A stretch of DNA of 41,203 nt, taken from an uncultured Clostridia bacterium (GTDB taxonomy: Bacteria > Bacillota > Clostridia > UBA1381 > UMGS1253). Made by a program: the position numbers and the translations under genes. Every line of letters starts with the position of its first letter. Position 1 is the stretch's first letter. Where the stretch lies: the NCBI GenBank assembly GCA_934456295.1, contig CAKSHB010000011.1:1-41203 (forward strand), written 5' to 3'. The notes under the pieces are model-generated. The model saw only the letters and a list, made by a program, of their open reading frames with translations, was not told the origin of the DNA and searched no databases. Positions 34,103 to 41,203 of the stretch are shown in pieces.

Positions 34103-35434
34103 CTACATATTATTTTTTTCGCCGCGCTCGCGTATGATAAAGCGTATCGGTGTACCCTCAAAGCCAAAAGCGGCGCGCAGCTGATTTTCCAGATACCGCT
34201 GATATGAAAAATGAAACAATTCCGCTTTATTTACAAAAATAACAAATGTGGGCGGCTGAGCGCTTGCCTGTGTGGCATAGTAAATACGCAGCCTTTTTCC
34301 TTTATCGGACGGGGGCTGAACCTTTGCTGTCGCTTCGCCTATAACATCATTTAGCATACCTGTTGTAATGCGCCTTGAATTCTGTTCGGCAACATTTTTT
34401 ATCATATCAAAAACAGCGTCGACACGGCTTCCTGTTTTTGCGGATATAAAATGCACCGGCGCATACTGCATAAACGCAAGTGTGTCAAGTATGTCGAGCT
34501 TATAGTTTTTCATGGTGTTTGTTTCTTTTTCAACAATATCCCATTTATTAACCACGACAATTGCCGCTTTGCCGCTTTCGTGCACAAAACCGGCAATTTT
34601 TGAGTCCTGTTCGGAAATTCCCTCCAAGCCGTCTATCATTATAATGCACACATCGCTCCGGTCAACGGCAGCATATGCACGTATTACGCTGTAGCGCTCA
34701 ATCTGCTCGTCAACCTTGGATTTGCGGCGTATGCCGGCTGTGTCGATAAACATGTATCGCTGACCGTCACGCTCATAATATGTGTCTATGGCATCACGCG
34801 TTGTACCTGCAATGTTTGTAACAATGACTCGGTTTTCTCCGAGAATTCTGTTTATGAGCGAAGATTTTCCCGCATTCGGCTTTCCGACAATTGCAACCTT
34901 TATAACGGAATTGTCATCATCGTCTGTATCGGACGGCGGAAAATGTTTTGCCGCCTCATCAAGCAAATCTCCGACACCGAGCCCATGTGTTGAGGAAATT
35001 GCAATCGGGTCATCAAGACCGAGATTGTAAAACTCATAAAAATCCATTGGCGGTTCGCCGGTGTTGTCGATTTTGTTTACAGCCAGAATGATTGGCTTGC
35101 CCGATTTAACGAGCATGGACGCCACATCTTTATCCGCCGCCGTAAGTCCGTCACGCACATTTACCATAAAAATCACAACGTGCGCCATATCGATTGCAAG
35201 CTGTGCCTGCGCACGCATCTGAACGAGGATTTCATCATTTGCGCGCGGCTCAATACCGCCTGTGTCAATAAGTGTAAATTCGCGTCCGAGCCATTCCGCA
35301 TCTGCAAATACTCTGTCGCGTGTTACGCCGGGCGTATCATCAACTATGCTGATACGTGTGCCGGCTATTTTATTGAATAATGTGGATTTGCCAACGTTTG
35401 GGCGTCCCACGATTGCAACTACCGGTTTTGCCAT
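34103..35434 (-). CDS. der: ribosome-assembly GTPase Der (EngA)
   Basis: A 443-residue double GTPase for 50S subunit maturation. First G domain: GRPNVGKS (10-17), DTGG (57-60), NKID (120-123). Second: GKPNAGKS (184-191), DTAG (231-234), NKWD. A C-terminal KH-like domain ends the chain. The ATG, with GGAGG ten bases upstream, overlaps the 3' end of the DUF512 gene by 16 bases. Confidence 0.98.
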   Translation of the reverse strand: MAKPVVAIVGRPNVGKSTLFNKIAGTRISIVDDTPGVTRDRVFADAEWLGREFTLIDTGGIEPRANDEILVQMRAQAQLAIDMAHVVIFMVNVRDGLTAADKDVASMLVKSGKPIILAVNKIDNTGEPPMDFYEFYNLGLDDPIAISSTHGLGVGDLLDEAAKHFPPSDTDDDDNSVIKVAIVGKPNAGKSSLINRILGENRVIVTNIAGTTRDAIDTYYERDGQRYMFIDTAGIRRKSKVDEQIERYSVIRAYAAVDRSDVCIIMIDGLEGISEQDSKIAGFVHESGKAAIVVVNKWDIVEKETNTMKNYKLDILDTLAFMQYAPVHFISAKTGSRVDAVFDMIKNVAEQNSRRITTGMLNDVIGEATAKVQPPSDKGKRLRIYYATQASAQPPTFVIFVNKAELFHFSYQRYLENQLRAAFGFEGTPIRFIIRERGEKNNM

Positions 35435-36798
35435 AAGTGCTGTACCTCCGTATGTTCTGATATATTTAAAAGCTTTTGTGCAAATTCATATCCGTCGTTT
35501 AAGACGGGAATTATTTTTATATTAAGCTTGTTTTCAAGCTCACCGAGCGTAACATCGTCCAAAAAGATTTCATCATCGGCGCGAAGCATTGACGCGGGGA
35601 TATACAGAGCCTCGCCGAGATTGCTGTTTTTGAGCTGTTCATAGATGTCACATGCGCACACAAGACCGCTCACATTTACTCCGCCGCCGAAAAAGTTGTT
35701 TTTTATGCCGTATACATCTATCTTCATACCTTCACAGTGCTTTTCAAGACGGCGTGAAAGCGAACATATAAAATCATATGCAAGTTCTCCTGTGGCAATA
35801 CTTACATGTCTGTTCATTTTGCGCGGTTTAATTTCGCACAGTGCCCTCGTAAATTCGCCCTCCATGCTTGTGATAAGCCCGACTCCGTTTTCAATCTGCG
35901 GATAACCTTCGTATTCTTTTTCACACGGCAGACCGATACCTGCCATAAGATAAAATTCGTCCGAAGCATATATAAGAGATGAACCGTATTTCCGGTGAAA
36001 TTCCTTCTGCTTGTTCTCTATCTGTTTTATAACAGCCGCTGCACTTTCGCGCGTATACGGTTTAAGCGGGTAAAGCCCTTCGCGGTGAGCGCTCAGACCC
36101 ACGGGGACGGCGCTTATACTTGTCACATATGGCGCCAACGCTCCGAGCTCGTTTAATGTGCGCTCAAGTTCATCGCCGTCATTTATGTCCGGACACAGCA
36201 CAATCTGGCAGTTCATGTGAATTTTATTTTCGGCAAGCCTCTGCATTATGGGGTAGAGTTTGCCTGCGAACCTGTTTCCGAGCATCATTTTCCGAAGTTC
36301 CGGATTTGTGGTATGAACAGATACATTTACAGGTGAAATTCTCATTTTTATAATGCGGTCAATATCTTTGTCGTTCAGATTTGTAAGCGTAATATAATTT
36401 CCCTGCAAAAAAGAAAGCCGCGCATCGTCATCTTTAAAATATACTGTTTCTCTCATGCCCTTCGGCAGCTGGTCGATAAAACAGAAAATGCATTTATTGC
36501 GGCAGCTTTTCGGCGTATCCATCAAAGAATTTTCAAATTCTATTCCCAAATCCTCATAGCCTGTGTAAACATCTATTATTTCAGCTTCGCCGTCAGCATG
36601 CAGTATTTCAAGCTCCAGCTCTTCGTCGCATGAAAGAAATCTGTAGTCAAGAACATCGTTTATTTTACTGCCGTTTATTTTTATAATTCTGTCGCCGCGG
36701 CAAAGTCCGATTTCCTCAGCAATGCTTCCAGCGAGAGTTGATTTTATCACTGCGTCAGCCATCAGATAATCATTCCCATTCAAATCATTCGCATACAT
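35419..36798 (-). CDS. DUF512 protein: PDZ plus radical-SAM-like
   Basis: A 459-residue protein. A PDZ domain (about 13-80; AGSIAEEIGL followed by GDRIIKING) is followed by a radical-SAM-type cluster motif, C99-x3-C103-x2-C106, and the DUF512 C-terminal domain (GGGVNVSGL). Members sit next to der across Clostridia; the reaction is unknown. The start is uncertain. AGGA lies five bases before the ATG at 36798, but the predicted promoter would begin the RNA at about 36806, almost on that site. The ATG at 36762 would match where the PDZ domain starts in relatives. Confidence 0.9.
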   Translation of the reverse strand: MYANDLNGNDYLMADAVIKSTLAGSIAEEIGLCRGDRIIKINGSKINDVLDYRFLSCDEELELEILHADGEAEIIDVYTGYEDLGIEFENSLMDTPKSCRNKCIFCFIDQLPKGMRETVYFKDDDARLSFLQGNYITLTNLNDKDIDRIIKMRISPVNVSVHTTNPELRKMMLGNRFAGKLYPIMQRLAENKIHMNCQIVLCPDINDGDELERTLNELGALAPYVTSISAVPVGLSAHREGLYPLKPYTRESAAAVIKQIENKQKEFHRKYGSSLIYASDEFYLMAGIGLPCEKEYEGYPQIENGVGLITSMEGEFTRALCEIKPRKMNRHVSIATGELAYDFICSLSRRLEKHCEGMKIDVYGIKNNFFGGGVNVSGLVCACDIYEQLKNSNLGEALYIPASMLRADDEIFLDDVTLGELENKLNIKIIPVLNDGYEFAQKLLNISEHTEVQHLWQNR

Positions 36799-36812
36799 AC
36801 AAATCCTATATT

Positions 36813-36841
36813 ATTATCCACTAAAAATGCAAAATAGTCAA
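36813..36841 (-). promoter_or_regulatory. sigma-A promoter of the DUF512-der-plsY-gpsA-rmuC operon
   Basis: On the minus strand TTGACT (36841-36836) and GATAAT (36818-36813) have a spacing of exactly 17. The predicted transcript start is near 36806, giving a leader of only a few bases if translation begins at 36798. Confidence 0.65.
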
Positions 36842-36911
36842 GTTATTTTTAAAACAAGCTTAATGAAAACGGCGGCAATGTTAAAAATATCCGTTCTTTA
36901 TGCACAAACTG

Positions 36912-36940
36912 TTGACTTTTTCTTATATTTGGAACATAAT
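36912..36940 (+). promoter_or_regulatory. sigma-A promoter of murD
   Basis: TTGACT (36912-36917) and CATAAT (36935-36940) are separated by exactly 17 bases, about 80 bases before the murD start. It forms a divergent pair with the DUF512 promoter. Nothing else is seen in the 225-base gap. Confidence 0.65.
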
Positions 36941-37023
36941 ATTAAGTGATTTGCAAAAAATGCGGCTCATAGAATATAAACAGACAAATATGCAAAAGGC
37001 GAAAAATTTTTGGAGGGATATGG

Positions 37024-38376
37024 GTGTCAGAGAAAACAGAGTTGTTTAAAAAAAGCATAAAAAATAAGAAAATTACGGTTTTGGGAATAGGAGTCAGCAA
37101 TCTTCCGCTGATAGAATTTCTGGCAGAAAACGGGGCATGCGTGACTGCATGCGATAAAAGAAGCGAACTCGGCGAGGAAGCGGCGAAACTTAAAAAATAT
37201 GACATAAAATATTGTCTGGGAGAGAATTACCTTGACAGTATAGACGGTGAAATCGTGTTTAAAACGCCGGGTATGCGCTATGATTTGCCGCAGCTTAATG
37301 CGGCACGCAAAAGAGGCAGTATAGTGACATCGGAGATGGAGGTATTTTTCGATTTATGCGGTGCAAAAATTATTGCCATAACAGGCAGCGACGGAAAAAC
37401 CACAACAACAACGCTTATTTCGGAAATGCTCAAAAAGCAGGGGTTTAAAGTGTGGGTCGGCGGAAATATAGGCCGTCCTCTTCTGGGCGAAATCGATAAC
37501 ATAAAGGATACGGATATGGTTGTGCTTGAGCTGAGCAGCTTTCAGCTTCATACCATGAAGTCAAGCCCGAATATTGCCGTTGTGACAAACCTTTCTCCGA
37601 ACCATCTCGATATGCACAAGGATATGGACGAATATGTATCGGCAAAGAAAAATATATTTCTTCATCAGAAGAAAGGCGACCGCCTTGTTTTGAATTATGA
37701 TAATGAAATAACGCGCGGATTTTGTGCGGAAGCTGTTAATGAACCTGTATTTTTCTCAAGGAAAAACGAACAGGAAAACGGTGTATATTTAAAGGACGGA
37801 GTTGTATACTACCAAAAAGAACCTGTGCTGCGTGCGGACGAAATAAGAATACCCGGCATGCATAATGTTGAAAATTACATGGCGGCAATTGCGGCATTAT
37901 GGGGCATGGTGAGCGCGGAAAATATCAGAAGCGTTGCAAGAGAATTTGGCGGAGTTGAACACAGGATAGAGTTTGTGCGCGAAAAGGACGGCGTAAAGTA
38001 TTACAATGACTCAATAGCAAGCAGCCCGACACGTACTGCGGCAGGACTGAAGGCGTTTAATCAGAAGGTAATACTTATCGCTGGAGGCTATGACAAACAT
38101 ATTCCTTTTGACAGCTTCGGGGCAGATATTAAAGAACATGTCAAAAAGCTGTTTCTAACGGGAAATACTGCACAGAAAATAAAAGAGGCGGCAAATAATG
38201 CAGGCATGTATGACGTTGTTATGTGTTCCGGATTTAAAGAGGCGGTTATACTTGCTTCAAAAAGCGCAAAAAGCGGAGATGTTGTAATTCTTTCGCCCGC
38301 GTGTGCAAGCTTTGATATGTTTAAAAATTTTGCTGTCCGCGGAGAAACATTTAAAAAAATTGTAAATGAGCTTTAA
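37024..38376 (+). CDS. murD: UDP-N-acetylmuramoyl-L-alanine--D-glutamate ligase
   Basis: A 450-residue Mur ligase that adds D-glutamate to UDP-MurNAc-L-Ala in peptidoglycan precursor synthesis. The ATP site GSDGKTTT is at 121-128. An N-terminal Rossmann-like UDP-binding part (LGIGVSNLPL) and a central NLSPNHLDMH segment are typical. The start is GTG, with GGAGG seven bases upstream; an ATG at 37020 is out of frame. It is outside the usual division/cell-wall (dcw) cluster and precedes three peptidase genes. Confidence 0.96.
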   Translation: MSEKTELFKKSIKNKKITVLGIGVSNLPLIEFLAENGACVTACDKRSELGEEAAKLKKYDIKYCLGENYLDSIDGEIVFKTPGMRYDLPQLNAARKRGSIVTSEMEVFFDLCGAKIIAITGSDGKTTTTTLISEMLKKQGFKVWVGGNIGRPLLGEIDNIKDTDMVVLELSSFQLHTMKSSPNIAVVTNLSPNHLDMHKDMDEYVSAKKNIFLHQKKGDRLVLNYDNEITRGFCAEAVNEPVFFSRKNEQENGVYLKDGVVYYQKEPVLRADEIRIPGMHNVENYMAAIAALWGMVSAENIRSVAREFGGVEHRIEFVREKDGVKYYNDSIASSPTRTAAGLKAFNQKVILIAGGYDKHIPFDSFGADIKEHVKKLFLTGNTAQKIKEAANNAGMYDVVMCSGFKEAVILASKSAKSGDVVILSPACASFDMFKNFAVRGETFKKIVNEL

Positions 38377-38399
38377 TATATATGCGGACCCTCAGGTGC

Positions 38400-38429
38400 A
38401 AAGGAGTAAGCTTAAAAGGAGTGAGCTTA
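38400..38429 (+). repeat. tandem 15-base duplication of a ribosome binding site
   Basis: AAAGGAGTAAGCTTA (38400-38414) is directly followed by AAAGGAGTGAGCTTA (38415-38429), 14 of 15 bases identical. Each copy contains AAGGAG. The second copy's site is 13 bases before the peptidase ATG at 38435, which is longer than usual. Confidence 0.8.
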
Positions 38430-38434
38430 TATAA

Positions 38435-39523
38435 ATGAATAAACAGAAAATTGAAAACATGCTGACAGAGCTGTGCGGCAGATATGCTGTATCGGGCACA
38501 GAAAGCGGTATATCGGAATATATACGCGGCCTTTTTGAGCCGTATGCCGACAGTATCGAAACAGACGCTCTCGGCAGCCTTATAATTCATAAAAAGTGTG
38601 CTGCGCAAAGCGGCAGAAAAGCAAGAAAGATAATGATAGATGCACATATGGACGAAGTCGGGCTGATGGTGACGGAAATTGATGAAAAAGGTTTTCTGAA
38701 ATTCACAAATGTCGGCGGAATTGATGAGAGAATTTTGCCGGCAAGCGAGGTTGTTGTCCACGGGAAAAGAGATATTTGCGGCGTGATAGGGATTAAGCCG
38801 CCGCATTTGCAGACGGCGGACGAAAACAAAAAGACGCTGAAAATAAAGGAACTTGCAATAGATATAGGTATGAACGAAAAGCAGGCAAAGGAGCTTGTGC
38901 AAATCGGCGATACCGTGTCATATACGGCACATACAGCAAAGCTGCTCAATAATCAGATTGCGTCAAAAAGCCTGGACGACAGGGCGAGCGTATGTGCATT
39001 GCTGTATGCCGCAGAAAAGCTGTCAAAGGAACAGACGGTAGACGATGTGTATTTTGTAATTTCTGTTAGAGAAGAAACCAATCTTTCGGGCGCGAAATGT
39101 GCGGCATACTCGATAGATCCCGATTGTGCGCTTGTAGTTGACGTTACCCACGGAAAGACGCCTGATAATGCGGAATGTGATTTTGAAGTCGGAAAATGCT
39201 TGTCATATTCACTCGGACCGAATGTTTATACGCCTCTTGCAAGACTTATAAAGACAGTTGCCGACGAAAAAGGTATAGATGTACGGGAAGAGGTTGACGG
39301 CGGGAGCACGGGAACAAATGCGTGGTCTGTGCAGACAAGCAGAAACGGTGTTGCGGCGGCGGTTCTTTCTCTTCCTCTGAAATATATGCATACGCAGACA
39401 GAGGTTGTATCAATTGATGATATTGCCGATGCGGGCGAAATCATATATGGATTTATAAAAAAGCTCGGCAGTGAAAATGACATTTTAAATACGTTTGAAA
39501 CAGGGTGGTTTGATGTTACTTAA
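38435..39523 (+). CDS. M42 family aminopeptidase, first of three
   Basis: A 362-residue metallo-aminopeptidase of the M42 (TET/glutamyl aminopeptidase) family, usually a cobalt- or zinc-dependent cytosolic dodecamer that trims peptides. All expected ligands are present: H71 and D73 (DAHMDEVG), D181 (SLDDR), E213/E214 (VREET), D236 and H319 (KYMHT). It begins after a duplicated ribosome binding site and overlaps the second peptidase by 11 bases. Confidence 0.94.
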   Translation: MNKQKIENMLTELCGRYAVSGTESGISEYIRGLFEPYADSIETDALGSLIIHKKCAAQSGRKARKIMIDAHMDEVGLMVTEIDEKGFLKFTNVGGIDERILPASEVVVHGKRDICGVIGIKPPHLQTADENKKTLKIKELAIDIGMNEKQAKELVQIGDTVSYTAHTAKLLNNQIASKSLDDRASVCALLYAAEKLSKEQTVDDVYFVISVREETNLSGAKCAAYSIDPDCALVVDVTHGKTPDNAECDFEVGKCLSYSLGPNVYTPLARLIKTVADEKGIDVREEVDGGSTGTNAWSVQTSRNGVAAAVLSLPLKYMHTQTEVVSIDDIADAGEIIYGFIKKLGSENDILNTFETGWFDVT

Positions 39524-40535
39524 AAGGTTATGCGACGAACATGGCGTAAGCGGCGACGAAGGACGTATACGCGAAATATTATATAATGAAATCAGACCGT
39601 ATGTATCGGGAATTAAAATTGACATAATGGGCAATATGATTGCATTCAAAAAAGGCGCAAAAAATACAAAAAAGATTATGCTGTGTGCCCATATGGACGA
39701 GGTCGGACTGATAGTAAGCTCGGTTACGGAAAGCGGGTATTTGAAATTTCAGAGTGTGGGCGGAATAGATGCGCGCGTGCTGGCAGGAAAACATGTTGTT
39801 GTCGGCAAAAACAAAATCTGCGGAATTATTTCGCTTAAAGCAATCCATTTGCAGACAAAAGCCGAAAGAGAAAATGCCGTAAAAGAAAGCGCTCTTTATA
39901 TAGACATAGGCGCAAAAGATAAAGATGACGCTATGAAGCACATAAAGCTCGGCGATTATGTTTCATTTGATACAAAACTTACGGAGTTCGGGGAAGGCTT
40001 TTATAAGGCGAAGGCGCTTGATGACAGGTGCGGCTGTGCGATTATGGCGGAGCTTGTAAAATGTGACTGTGAATATGACACATATTTCTGTTTTACGGTT
40101 CAGGAGGAGGTAGGGTGCCGCGGCGCCTTGATATGTGCGAACAGAATATGCGCCGACGCAGCCATGATACTTGAGGGAACAACCTGCGGCGATGTGAGCG
40201 GTGCGCCGAAGCATCTTGAGGTTACGACGCCGGGCGGCGGTGCGGTTTTGTCGCTGCTTGACCGCGGTTCATATTCAGATGTTTTGCTTACGAAAAAGCT
40301 GTACGCTCTTGCACAAAGCGAAAATATAAGTGTGCAGTATAAGCGTACAACAATGGGCGGTAATGACGCACGCGCGGTACAGACGGCGGTCGGAGGAACG
40401 CTTACATGTGCGGTTTCCGTACCGTGCAGATACCTTCATTCGGCGGTTTCAACCGTGTCAAAATCAGATCTGGAGTCGGCAAAAGAGATTGCAAAACTGT
40501 TTATAACGCGTACGGACGAGCTTACGGATAAATGA
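39513..40535 (+). CDS. M42 family aminopeptidase, second of three
   Basis: A 340-residue paralogue with a complete M42 active site: H60 and D62 (CAHMDEVG), D170 (ALDDR), E198/E199 (VQEEV), E221 and H309 (RYLHS). The ATG at 39513 has GGGTGG five bases upstream; an in-frame TTG 18 bases earlier has no site. The 11-base overlap with the first gene suggests coupled translation. It differs from the first copy at the third metal ligand (Glu instead of Asp), so substrates may differ. Confidence 0.94.
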   Translation: MLLKRLCDEHGVSGDEGRIREILYNEIRPYVSGIKIDIMGNMIAFKKGAKNTKKIMLCAHMDEVGLIVSSVTESGYLKFQSVGGIDARVLAGKHVVVGKNKICGIISLKAIHLQTKAERENAVKESALYIDIGAKDKDDAMKHIKLGDYVSFDTKLTEFGEGFYKAKALDDRCGCAIMAELVKCDCEYDTYFCFTVQEEVGCRGALICANRICADAAMILEGTTCGDVSGAPKHLEVTTPGGGAVLSLLDRGSYSDVLLTKKLYALAQSENISVQYKRTTMGGNDARAVQTAVGGTLTCAVSVPCRYLHSAVSTVSKSDLESAKEIAKLFITRTDELTDK

Positions 40536-40563
40536 TTATAAGCACAGAACGGAGTTGGAGATA

Positions 40564-41203
40564 ATGAATTCGGATATATTTAACAGTGAACTTATGGAAA
40601 AGATGTGTGCGGCAAAGGCGCCGTCGGGAAACGAAGAGGCAATGCGCGAAATAATATCGGAAGAGCTTAGCGCATATGCCGACAAAATAAAAACCGATGC
40701 GCTCGGAAATCTTATCGTGCATAAAAAGGGAACCGGTAAAAGACTTATGCTGTCGGCAGGCATGGACGAGGTCGGAATTATAGTAACATATATAGAGGAA
40801 AGCGGTCTTGTCAGATTTAAGACCGTGGGCACATGCGACAGTGCGTGCATACTTTCGGCATACGTTGAATTTATGAACGGAACCGTCGGAATTGCTGCAT
40901 GCGAAAAAGGAAAAAACATCGCTGAAATGACGGCTGACGACATGTATATTGACATAGGGGCACAAAGCAAAAGTGAGGCTGAAAAGTATGTAAACATAGG
41001 AGATGTCGCCGTTTTTGCCGGCAGATATTGTGAACGGGAGAGCACAATAACGGCGAGGTCGCTCGGCAGCAGAGCAGGGTGTTATGCGTTGATTGAGGCT
41101 GTAAAGCATATGAAGGACACGGAAAATGATGTGTATGCAGTATTTGCGGCACAGGAAATGTTAGACTCACGCGGTGCGGCTGCGGCTGCATACAGTATAA
41201 ACG
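40564..41203 (+). CDS. M42-like paralogue with broken active site (partial)
   Basis: The first 213 residues of a third M42-like protein, cut by the window edge. The fold markers align with the two upstream copies, but the key residues are replaced: the metal His of the HMDEVG motif is Gly (G66, AGMDEVG), the bridging Asp of LDDR is Gly (LGSR, 167-170), and the metal Glu of the EE pair is Met (QEM, 197-199). The HLQ loop is also shortened. The frame is open without stops, with GGAG before the ATG and 28 bases of spacing from the second gene, so it looks expressed rather than decayed. Probably a non-catalytic subunit or regulator. Confidence 0.88.
   Translation, partial: MNSDIFNSELMEKMCAAKAPSGNEEAMREIISEELSAYADKIKTDALGNLIVHKKGTGKRLMLSAGMDEVGIIVTYIEESGLVRFKTVGTCDSACILSAYVEFMNGTVGIAACEKGKNIAEMTADDMYIDIGAQSKSEAEKYVNIGDVAVFAGRYCERESTITARSLGSRAGCYALIEAVKHMKDTENDVYAVFAAQEMLDSRGAAAAAYSIN

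Noticed and set aside
37020..37022. ATG start for murD
   Set aside because: It is out of frame with the ligase; the GTG at 37024 is in frame and seven bases from GGAGG.
40564..41203. Third M42 gene as a decayed pseudogene
   Set aside because: The frame is open throughout, has a ribosome binding site and keeps structural motifs; only active-site positions have changed.
1..41203. CRISPR arrays, insertion sequences, prophage or toxin-antitoxin modules
   Set aside because: I saw no spaced repeats, transposase, integrase or phage structural genes; gene content is housekeeping and sporulation.

Overview
The window reads as a chromosomal segment of an endospore-forming member of the Clostridia (Firmicutes/Bacillota). 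The support is a set of sporulation genes (a SpoIVFB-type M50 protease, SpoVAC, SpoIIE, an alpha/beta small acid-soluble spore protein), strong AGGAGG-type ribosome binding sites, frequent TTG/GTG starts, and clostridial gene orders (Asp23-FakA-RecG; DUF512-Der-PlsY-GpsA). I cannot name the genus. I see no insertion sequence, prophage or CRISPR array. Almost all of the sequence is coding, and no gap exceeds 300 bases.

Left part (1-5 kb): a truncated tRNA-Arg(CCU) on the minus strand, then a plus-strand group with a short SpoIVFA-like membrane protein, a SpoIVFB-like intramembrane protease, a DUF1015 protein and a tautomerase. These face an orphan spoVAC across a two-way terminator. Divergent from spoVAC is a fermentative D-lactate dehydrogenase with an unusual four-cysteine tail.

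5-15 kb: a giant 2789-residue cyclic beta-1,2-glucan synthase (GT84, GH189-like cyclising domain and GH94 in one chain), followed by an ADP-ribosylglycohydrolase. These converge on a minus-strand pair made of a DUF4364 winged-helix protein and an exported phosphodiester glycosidase. An AT-rich dyad separates that pair from a divergent run of a short QueG-like iron-sulfur protein, RNase HII, YraN and an M19 dipeptidase.

21-26 kb: an S-layer-homology surface protein, spoIIE with a Spo0A-box-like site upstream, a small membrane protein, then on the minus strand a YihY membrane protein and a spore SASP.

26.7-36.8 kb, all minus strand: an Asp23-fakA-recG operon and a DUF512-der-plsY-gpsA-rmuC operon, which serve lipid activation, DNA repair, ribosome assembly and phospholipid synthesis. 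A strong divergent promoter pair separates this from plus-strand murD.

38.4 kb to the end: three tandem M42 (TET-type) aminopeptidase genes. The first two keep all visible metal and catalytic residues. The third, cut by the window edge, has lost three of them and looks like a pseudoenzyme. This trio is the most promising possible undescribed system here. Next come a fakA-like gene whose ribosome binding site fits no canonical start codon, and a candidate autoregulatory dyad in front of DUF4364.
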